Positions 1 to 6,225 of a stretch of DNA of 14,453 nucleotides are shown one piece after another (position 1 is the stretch's first letter; each line of letters opens with the position of its first letter). Source of the DNA: UBA6183 sp964603255 (GTDB lineage Bacteria > Bacteroidota > Bacteroidia > UKL13-3); the NCBI GenBank assembly GCA_964603255.1, contig CAZRVA010000064.1, forward strand, positions 1 through 14,453, given 5' to 3'. The translations under genes and the position numbers were made by a program. The notes beneath the pieces are model-generated. The model worked only from the letters and a program-made list of their open reading frames with translations, was not told the origin of the DNA and did no database searches.

Positions 1-1953
1 ACCTACAACTTTGGTAACACGTTCTTCTATAATTTGAGTGATAGAATCAGTATAAGCGGCCGAAGTACCGGTAGGTAAAGTAATGTATGTATAAATAAAG
101 TTTGGATCTGCCTTAGGGAAAAACACAACTTTTGGTTTTACAATGGCTACTAACAAAAACGTGAAAATGAACAAGCCAAAAGTACCAACCAATAACCAAA
201 TTGGTCTGCTTTTTTGAAGGCACCACTCCATAATTCCTTTGTAGAAATCTTGGAAACGTGGCCAAATATTTTCTTGGAAGTTTTGAATCCATTTCCACAA
301 TACGAAACGATTTAATGAATATAAACCGAACATAATGATGGCAAAATTACCTAAGCCAATATTACCCGATATGTATGATAACAAAGCAACAACTCCAAAA
401 ATAATAGCAGTTATTTTGTAGCCCTTTTTATTCTCGCGGGCTTTTTGTTCCTCTTCATGAGTTTTCATAAAATCAACCGCAAAAACAGGGTTAATGATAT
501 ATGCTACTAACAATGAAGCCAACAAAGTAACAATTAATGTAATTGGCAAATAGAACATAAACTTACCAATTACACCTTGCCAAAATGCCAATGGAATGAA
601 TGGAGCAAGGGTTGTCATAGTTCCAGAGAATACCGGCAAAAACACTTCGCCTGCTGCAAGTTTAGCGGCCTTTTTAATTGGCATTTTTCCGTTTGCAAAA
701 ATACGATGCGTGTTTTCTACCACCACAATGGCATCATCAACCACAATACCTAATGCCAACAAGAAAGAGAATAATACAATGAAGTTTAACTTAAACCCAA
801 TGGCCGGAAAAACCATAAAGGCAACAGCACATGATAAAGGAACCGACATGGCCACAAAAATGGCATTGGTTGTTCCCATGAAAAACATCAAAATTACCGT
901 TACCAATATAAAACCAATAATAATGGTGTTAATCAAATCGTGTAAAGTAACACGCGTTTTTTCTGATTGATCACCAGTGATAGTTACTTTTAAATCTGGT
1001 GGAAATTTTTCTTTACTTAGCTTGTCAGCTATGTCACGTATTTTATCAGACGCTGAAATTAAATTTTCACCACTACGCTTAATTACATTTAAACTTATTA
1101 CGTTTTTACCTTCTAAGCGAGCATAGCTTTCTTTCTCTTCGTAAGCATCTTTAATATCTGCAATATCTTTTAAGTATACTACAGCACCGGTTGAACCACG
1201 TATTACTATATCTCCGATTTTATTAGGGTCTTTGTATTCGCCTTTAACACTAATAGCGCGCTTCAAACCATCCATGTCAATCAAACCTCCACTAATGGTC
1301 ATGTTCTCGTACTTAACCGCATTCTCAATATCCATAAAAGTGATATTGGCAACTTGCGCTTTGTACATGTCAACATTAATTTGAATTTCACGCTCTAATG
1401 CACCAACTAATTTAGCTTCAGTAATCTCTTTCAACCCCTCAATTTCATCCTGCAAATCTTCGGCATAACGTTTTAATTTATCCAACGGATAATCTCCACT
1501 AACATGCACTTGCATAATTGGCATTTGCGACACATCAATATCTCGTACCTGCGGATCTTCTGGTAAATTATTAGGCAAATCGTTTTTAGCTTTATCTACC
1601 GCATCTTTTACACGCTGCAAAGCTAAATCAACATTTTGATCGGTATTAAACTCAACGTTAATTACCGAGAAATCTTGAACTGAATTACTTTTAACTTTCT
1701 TAACACCAACAATGGTTTTAATCTGCTTTTCGATTTGTTTTGTTACCAACTGTTCCATATCCGTTGGTGATGTACCAGGATAAATGGTGGTGATTAGAAT
1801 ACTTGGAAACTTCACCTCCGGAAACTGTTCCTTTGGAAGTTTATTGTATGAGAACAATCCTGCTAATGTGATGATAATGGTAACAATATAAATACTTGTT
1901 TTATTATCAATACTCCAGCTGGACGGTTTAAACTCTTTATTTGTATCGTGCAT
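1..1953 (-). CDS. RND-family multidrug efflux pump, inner-membrane subunit (AcrB-like), partial
   Basis: The frame is open from an ATG at 1953 to the left edge, giving 651 residues of a protein that is normally over 1000, so the C-terminal part is outside the window. It is the proton-driven transporter of a tripartite pump. A short cytoplasmic start is followed by TM1 (about residues 20-36), a large periplasmic porter region, and TM2-TM6 from about residue 338. TM4 carries the motif GIVVDDAIVVVEN, with Asp406 and Asp407 matching the AcrB proton-relay pair. This acidic pair favours the HAE (hydrophobe/amphiphile) subgroup over heavy-metal CzcA/CusA pumps. TM7 lies near residues 585-608, later than in AcrB, because of an additional hydrophobic stretch at about 511-550. 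It is the last visible gene of the tetR-tolC-adaptor-pump operon, 43 bp after the adaptor. The substrate cannot be read from sequence. Confidence 0.93.
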   Translation of the reverse strand, partial: MHDTNKEFKPSSWSIDNKTSIYIVTIIITLAGLFSYNKLPKEQFPEVKFPSILITTIYPGTSPTDMEQLVTKQIEKQIKTIVGVKKVKSNSVQDFSVINVEFNTDQNVDLALQRVKDAVDKAKNDLPNNLPEDPQVRDIDVSQMPIMQVHVSGDYPLDKLKRYAEDLQDEIEGLKEITEAKLVGALEREIQINVDMYKAQVANITFMDIENAVKYENMTISGGLIDMDGLKRAISVKGEYKDPNKIGDIVIRGSTGAVVYLKDIADIKDAYEEKESYARLEGKNVISLNVIKRSGENLISASDKIRDIADKLSKEKFPPDLKVTITGDQSEKTRVTLHDLINTIIIGFILVTVILMFFMGTTNAIFVAMSVPLSCAVAFMVFPAIGFKLNFIVLFSFLLALGIVVDDAIVVVENTHRIFANGKMPIKKAAKLAAGEVFLPVFSGTMTTLAPFIPLAFWQGVIGKFMFYLPITLIVTLLASLLVAYIINPVFAVDFMKTHEEEQKARENKKGYKITAIIFGVVALLSYISGNIGLGNFAIIMFGLYSLNRFVLWKWIQNFQENIWPRFQDFYKGIMEWCLQKSRPIWLLVGTFGLFIFTFLLVAIVKPKVVFFPKADPNFIYTYITLPTGTSAAYTDSITQIIEERVTKVVG

Positions 1954-1996
1954 AATACTAACTTTTGTTACTTATAAATAGATAGGTTGTAAAACA

Positions 1997-3136
1997 CTAA
2001 AATTTAATTACCTGTCCATCGGTTAAATCCTGGAAACCTGTTGTAATAATTTGGTCACCTTCATTTAACCCACTTAAAATTTCTGCTGTTGTGCCGTATG
2101 TTTTACCAACGGTTACCACAACTTTTTTAGCAATGTTTTCGTTCTTTTCGTTTTTTGCAGTGATGTAAACCAATTTTACACCATCAATTTCTTGAATCGT
2201 ATTGATTGGAACTACAGTTGCATTTTTGTTTTCATAATCAACAATTTTAAGCTCAGCAACCATGTTAGGATGTAACTCGTTATCGTTAGGTAAAGCCACT
2301 TCAACATTAAATGTTCGGGTAAGTGCGTTGATCGATTTTGAAGAATATGTTACACTTGCTTTAACCGATTTGTTGATATCAGGAAAATTAATCAACACCG
2401 GATTTCCTTGCTTAACAACATTGGCATACGACTCTGATAAATCTGCTTTAATTTTTAAGGCAGCAGGGTTAACAACACTAACCGCAGGAACACCAGGAGC
2501 AACACCTTGTCCAACTTTAATACTTACTAAATCAACAGTACCACTGTACTCCGATTTAATTAAATACATGTCTAAATTTTCTCTTGCTGAGGCAATTTGT
2601 TTTTCTAAACTTTCTTTTTGATTTTTAGCCTGCAAAAATTCTATTTCACTACCCACTTTTTGCTCCCATAAAGATTTACGTTTTTCGTAAACAGTATTCG
2701 CTAATTCCAATCCTTTTTTCAAGGTTTCAATTTGTGCTTTTACTACATCTGCATCTAACTCAACCAATACCTGACCTGCAGAAACCCTATCACCTGCCTT
2801 TACATTAACACGTTTTACAACAGCCGGAACTTTGGCGCTGTATGTGATATTTTCATCACCATCTACACGTCCTTGCACATCAACTGCATGCATAAATACT
2901 TGTTTAGTTACAGCAGTAACAGCTACAATTTTTGCTTTGGTATTATCTGTTGCTGCACTATCACCCATTGTAGCAATCTCTTCTTGTAATGAAGCGATTT
3001 GAGCTGTAATCTCAGCTTGTTGCGCTTTCAATTTTTCAAGCTCTGCTTTCTTGGTTTCAAGGCTATTTCCGCCTCCACAAGCAGCTAATAAAGCAACAAC
3101 TCCTGTTGCTAAAAAAAATGATTTTATGTTATTCAT
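1997..3136 (-). CDS. RND efflux periplasmic adaptor (membrane fusion protein, HlyD/AcrA family), lipoprotein
   Basis: This is a 379-residue adaptor that would bridge the RND pump and the outer-membrane channel. The N-terminus has a lipoprotein signal with lipobox LAAC, so Cys20 is the predicted lipidated residue. No acidic surface-export signal follows it, which fits a periplasm-facing lipoprotein. Residues about 25-57 are a charged heptad-like coiled coil. Next come the first half of the lipoyl/barrel-sandwich domain (about 80-130, with VKAGDRVSAGQVLVELDA), the hairpin coiled coil (about 130-190), the second lipoyl half (GTVDLVSIKVGQGVAPG) and the beta-barrel and membrane-proximal domains. 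The length is typical of AcrA-like proteins. It sits 10 bp downstream of the TolC-like gene and 43 bp upstream of the pump gene, so the three were probably co-transcribed. The N-terminal coiled coil before the lipoyl domain is an extra relative to E. coli AcrA. Confidence 0.93.
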   Translation of the reverse strand: MNNIKSFFLATGVVALLAACGGGNSLETKKAELEKLKAQQAEITAQIASLQEEIATMGDSAATDNTKAKIVAVTAVTKQVFMHAVDVQGRVDGDENITYSAKVPAVVKRVNVKAGDRVSAGQVLVELDADVVKAQIETLKKGLELANTVYEKRKSLWEQKVGSEIEFLQAKNQKESLEKQIASARENLDMYLIKSEYSGTVDLVSIKVGQGVAPGVPAVSVVNPAALKIKADLSESYANVVKQGNPVLINFPDINKSVKASVTYSSKSINALTRTFNVEVALPNDNELHPNMVAELKIVDYENKNATVVPINTIQEIDGVKLVYITAKNEKNENIAKKVVVTVGKTYGTTAEILSGLNEGDQIITTGFQDLTDGQVIKF

Positions 3137-3146
3137 ATCTATGTTA

Positions 3147-4619
3147 TTATTTATTTAAATCTCCTAAGGCTTTGCGTAAATCAAGTTGTGCAACAAAGTA
3201 ATCGTACATTGTACCTAAATATGATGCACGTGCTGTTTCTAGATCTTTTTGAGCTAAGGTTAAATCCAAACTTGAACCTAAACCATTGTTAAACTTTAGT
3301 TCAGTTCTGTTATAAATATCCTGCGCTAATTCAAAATTTCTCTTCTGCAATTGTAATTGGGCGGATGCGCGTTCGAATGTTGTTCTCGCACTAAAAACTT
3401 CTTGATCAATCACGCTCTCCAAAACCTTTCTATCGTTTTCGGCCTTCCTTATGCTTATATCCGCTTGTTGTATTTGGGCTTGTTTTTTAAACCCATCAAA
3501 AATCGGAACATTTAGTTTCAGTCCCCAAAATGTTCCGGGAAACCATTGCTTTCCTAAATCACCTAGATTGTCACCAAAAGTATTTTGCTGATGTGTGAAA
3601 AAAGCAACCAAAGATGGAGCATAACCAAATTGGTATCTTTTCTTATCTAGTTTATTTAATGAAATAGATTGCGACAAGGCCTGATATTCCAATCGATTGG
3701 TATATTCACTTTTTGAAGAAATGAGGCTATTTTTTGAACTATCATACATTCTAATTAAATCATCTGTCAATTCAATATTATCTTTAGCATCAAGACCCAT
3801 TTGAATTTTCAAGACCATTTGTAAAATTTTTTGTTGATCAATAATCTTTTCTTTTTGTAATTCAAGTGATGAAAGCTGAAGGGCGATTCTGTCAAATTCA
3901 ATCCTATCAACCAATCCATTCTGAACAAGTTTTTCTAAGTCAAATTTGCTTTTCGATAATGTTTTAAGATTAACATCTATTAACGAAAGATTTGTTTGAA
4001 TAAGCAAAAGTGAGTAGTAGGTTTTACTGACAGAAACTTCTACTTCCACTTCAGTGCGTTTCAGATTTATTTTTGAAACATTTACAAACTCTTTTGAGGC
4101 TTTAAGCCCCATTAAAAAACCACCATCAAATAACAATTGAGATGCATCAATATTACCTGATAAGGAATATGGACGGCCAAAACCAGCATTAATTAAGTCT
4201 GGAATATCTTTAGATACTGTTGCGGCCGCATCATTTCTCACTTGGGCAATTTGTTCTGGTGTTGCATTCGGATTTTGCTGTCTGTAGGCAAATTCTGCCT
4301 GTCCCATTGCAGAACCAACAAAGGTGGGCTTTAGAAAATTAGGTAAACTTTGCGTAGGCACCTGAACATTATTCATGAAAGAACCTGAAGCTGTAACATT
4401 GGGTAAACCAATTGCCAATACTTCTTTTACTTTTTTCTCAGCAGCCAAAACATCAAGTGCGCTATTCTTTAATGTGTTGTTGTACTTTTTGGCATGGGCA
4501 ACTGCCTCTTGCAACGAAAACTTTTTTGTTTCGGTTTGTTGTTGTGCGTTTGCGTTAAATACTGCCAAAAAAAGCAGCATAAACAAGTTTGCGTATTTCA
4601 TTACTTTGTTTGTATTCAT
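3147..4619 (-). CDS. TolC-family outer-membrane efflux channel
   Basis: This 490-residue protein is the outer-membrane exit duct of the pump encoded with it. A Sec signal peptide covers about residues 1-25, ending near NANA-Q. The mature part shows the two-repeat architecture of the OEP (outer membrane efflux protein) family: long amphipathic helices rich in Lys, Glu, Leu and Gln alternate with short strand-forming segments. The first repeat starts at FSLQEAVAHAKKYNNTLKNS and the second ends at LDLTLAQKDLETARASYLGT. The region around residues 160-180 (LSGNIDASQLLFDGGF) is the typical first beta-strand pair, and LKLNVPIFDGFKK (about 375-385) is its counterpart in the second repeat. The gene starts 4 bp after the tetR stop codon, so translation may be coupled. 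Bacteroidota commonly carry several such channels, and cognate pairing with this pump is inferred from the operon. Confidence 0.93.
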   Translation of the reverse strand: MNTNKVMKYANLFMLLFLAVFNANAQQQTETKKFSLQEAVAHAKKYNNTLKNSALDVLAAEKKVKEVLAIGLPNVTASGSFMNNVQVPTQSLPNFLKPTFVGSAMGQAEFAYRQQNPNATPEQIAQVRNDAAATVSKDIPDLINAGFGRPYSLSGNIDASQLLFDGGFLMGLKASKEFVNVSKINLKRTEVEVEVSVSKTYYSLLLIQTNLSLIDVNLKTLSKSKFDLEKLVQNGLVDRIEFDRIALQLSSLELQKEKIIDQQKILQMVLKIQMGLDAKDNIELTDDLIRMYDSSKNSLISSKSEYTNRLEYQALSQSISLNKLDKKRYQFGYAPSLVAFFTHQQNTFGDNLGDLGKQWFPGTFWGLKLNVPIFDGFKKQAQIQQADISIRKAENDRKVLESVIDQEVFSARTTFERASAQLQLQKRNFELAQDIYNRTELKFNNGLGSSLDLTLAQKDLETARASYLGTMYDYFVAQLDLRKALGDLNK

Positions 4620-4623
4620 TGTA

Positions 4624-5244
4624 TTATTTATTTCTTGTGGCTAATAATTTTTCGTCTAATAACTCATGCCCTTTAGCTGTGCAAATACTACGTAAATGGT
4701 ATTTCACAATTTCAAGGTGCATTTCTTTAATATCCATTCCTTCTTTATCGTAATGATCGGGGTTGGTTAAATACCCGGTAAGGTAAATGTATATCCTACT
4801 GGTAGTTTCAGGATCTAAATCTTTACGGTACAAACCTTTTTTAATTCCAGACAAAATATTGTCTTCAATAATGCGTTTGATGAAACTTTTGCGGTCTGAT
4901 TCCAACTTATCCCATGCACCTTTGAAGTACTTTTTCAAATCGAACATACTGCTTGGATTAACCTGCCTAATCATTGCATTCATCTGTTCCGAAATTTGCA
5001 TCATCACTCCAATGGCATCCAGTTCTTTGTTATCAACCACAGAGCAACACATGTTATTCATGGTTTCCAAATAATGCTCAACGCATTGGTTTACCAAGTC
5101 GTTTTTATCTGAAAAAAACTGATAAAGTGTTTTTTTGGATACTCCCAATTCTCTGGCCACATCATCCATGGTTATGCTTTTAAAACCATAACGCATAAAT
5201 AAAAGCTCAGCCTCGGTTAATATTTTATCTTTTATTTCACTCAT
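4624..5244 (-). CDS. TetR/AcrR-family transcriptional repressor
   Basis: This 206-residue regulator is the first gene of the efflux operon. The N-terminal TetR_N helix-turn-helix spans about residues 8-50, with the pattern ITMDDVARELGVSKKTLYQFF followed by DKNDLV, which is diagnostic for the family. The rest is an all-helical ligand-binding and dimerisation domain with no recognisable specificity signature. The ATG at 5242-5244 gives the conserved family start (EIKDKILTEAELLFMRYGF). Members of this family next to RND pumps usually repress the pump and themselves and are released by a pump substrate. Autoregulation is supported here by its position inside the operon and by the palindrome at 5284-5319 upstream of its promoter. 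The stop codon is 4 bp from the TolC-like start. Confidence 0.92.
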   Translation of the reverse strand: MSEIKDKILTEAELLFMRYGFKSITMDDVARELGVSKKTLYQFFSDKNDLVNQCVEHYLETMNNMCCSVVDNKELDAIGVMMQISEQMNAMIRQVNPSSMFDLKKYFKGAWDKLESDRKSFIKRIIEDNILSGIKKGLYRKDLDPETTSRIYIYLTGYLTNPDHYDKEGMDIKEMHLEIVKYHLRSICTAKGHELLDEKLLATRNK

Positions 5245-5262
5245 TTTATCATTTTAGCAGGG

Positions 5263-5270
5263 CAAAGATA
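5263..5270 (-). promoter_or_regulatory. Candidate -7 box of the efflux operon promoter
   Basis: On the minus strand this reads TATCTTTG, an exact match to the Bacteroidota TAnnTTTG -7 consensus, 18 bp before the tetR start codon. No ideal -33 TTTG is present at the expected distance. That position (about 5288-5296) falls inside the palindrome at 5284-5319, so a repressor bound there would compete with RNA polymerase. Confidence 0.6.
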
Positions 5271-5283
5271 AAACGAAATATCG

Positions 5284-5319
5284 CAATGGAAACTTTTTTT
5301 GTAAAAATAGTTTCCATTG
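5284..5319. promoter_or_regulatory. 36-bp palindrome, likely operator of the TetR-type repressor
   Basis: CAATGGAAACT (5284-5294) is the exact reverse complement of AGTTTCCATTG (5309-5319). The 14-bp AT-rich spacer is itself mostly self-complementary: five T-A pairs fit, with one mismatched pair (5295/5308) and a mismatched centre at 5301/5302. The dyad is centred between tetR (minus strand) and udk (plus strand) and overlaps the expected -33 region of the tetR promoter. Long, nearly perfect palindromes of this type are typical binding sites of TetR dimers. Binding is inferred from position and symmetry only. Confidence 0.65.
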
Positions 5320-5442
5320 TATCAAAAGTTTCGGTAGAGTATTTTTTTTTGTCGGTGAAAAGGATAATTGTACAATACGCTTGCAATATTTCAATCAAAG
5401 TGGCTAATTGCAGCCTGTTATTACATCACAACAAAACCAATC

Positions 5443-6066
5443 ATGAACAAACCTTACTTAGTAGGTATTACAGGAGGAAGTGCCAGTGGAAAGACCAGTT
5501 TTTTGAGAGAAATTGGTCATTTATTTAGCACAGATGAGGTTTGCATACTTTCGCAAGACAATTACTACAAACCGGCAAAAGAGCAAACCAAAGATGAGAA
5601 CGGCCATATTAATTATGATTTACCCGATTGTATAGACTTAGATGCCTTTAAGGATGATATTGTAAAACTTGCGCAAGGAGAAACAGTTAGACGCAGAGAA
5701 TATCGTTTTCAGCACGAGGAGCAAATGGGCGATTGGCTTGAGTTTAAATCAGCGCCCATTGTAATTATTGAAGGGCTGTTTATTTTTTACCGTGAAGATA
5801 TTTCAAGTCTGTTTAACCTTAAGGTATTTATTGAAGCCAAAGAAGATTTACAGTTGCAACGCAGGTTAAAACGCGATACACAAGAACGTAACATCCCGGC
5901 TGATTTTGTTCAGTACCAATGGACCAACCATGTTATGCCTGCATACAGAAAATACCTAGAACCTTATAGAGAACAAGCTGATGTAATCATTAATAATAAC
6001 GACCATTTTAACAACAGTTTGAAAGTGGTAGAAGATCATTTTAGGTGGAAGCTTAACCATCGTTAA
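5443..6066 (+). CDS. udk: Uridine kinase (uridine/cytidine phosphorylation)
   Basis: This 207-residue kinase uses a nucleoside triphosphate to convert uridine to UMP (and usually cytidine to CMP) in the pyrimidine salvage pathway, in the cytosol. The P-loop GITGGSASGKTSF lies at about residues 8-20. It is followed by ILSQDNYYKP (about 38-47) and NYDLPDCIDLDAF (about 60-72), which match the uridine kinase acceptor-site blocks, and by VIIEGLFIF (Walker B-like) and the RRLKRDTQERN lid. The frame is open back to an ATG at 5368, but the ATG at 5443 is preferred: it puts the P-loop close to the N-terminus as in the family, and the upstream residues look non-coding. It is divergent from the efflux operon. 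There is no convincing -7 box; TACGCTTG at 5377-5384 is only a weak candidate. It appears to be a single-gene unit, unrelated to the pump. Confidence 0.9.
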   Translation: MNKPYLVGITGGSASGKTSFLREIGHLFSTDEVCILSQDNYYKPAKEQTKDENGHINYDLPDCIDLDAFKDDIVKLAQGETVRRREYRFQHEEQMGDWLEFKSAPIVIIEGLFIFYREDISSLFNLKVFIEAKEDLQLQRRLKRDTQERNIPADFVQYQWTNHVMPAYRKYLEPYREQADVIINNNDHFNNSLKVVEDHFRWKLNHR

Positions 6067-6137
6067 AAATAGAAACCAAACCGCAAAAACCCTTAAAAAC
6101 ACTGATAATCAACACTTAAATAGTTTTTTAATAAAGG

Positions 6138-6168
6138 TTGTAAAAATATGACTGAGCGGTTATATTTG
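6138..6168 (+). promoter_or_regulatory. Promoter of secDF (Bacteroidota-type -33/-7)
   Basis: TTG at 6138-6140 and TATATTTG at 6161-6168 are separated by 20 bp. The second element is an exact TAnnTTTG -7 box and the spacing suits the Bacteroidota primary sigma factor. Transcription would start near 6175, leaving a leader of about 50 nt before the secDF ATG at 6226. The rest of the 159-bp gap after udk shows no other feature. Confidence 0.72.
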
Positions 6169-6225
6169 CCCACTTCGCAATATTTTATATACGAGCAAAT
6201 TAAATTATAACACTAACATAGAAAG

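Noticed and set aside
596..970. Plus-strand open frame of 124 codons
   Set aside because: It lies antisense within the RND pump gene, whose protein carries clear family motifs in the opposite frame. The plus-strand product is low-complexity and has no recognisable feature.
1..1953. Heavy-metal (CzcA/CusA) type RND pump
   Set aside because: TM4 carries the Asp-Asp pair of the HAE subgroup (GIVVDDAIVVVEN), and the adaptor lacks metal-binding histidine or methionine clusters.
5368..5442. Upstream in-frame ATG extending uridine kinase by 25 residues
   Set aside because: The extension would place the P-loop unusually far from the N-terminus, and its residues show no family similarity. The ATG at 5443 gives the expected start.
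5286..5528. Plus-strand frame of 80 codons across the tetR-udk gap
   Set aside because: It starts inside the operator-like palindrome and runs into udk in another frame. Its product is low-complexity and not supported.
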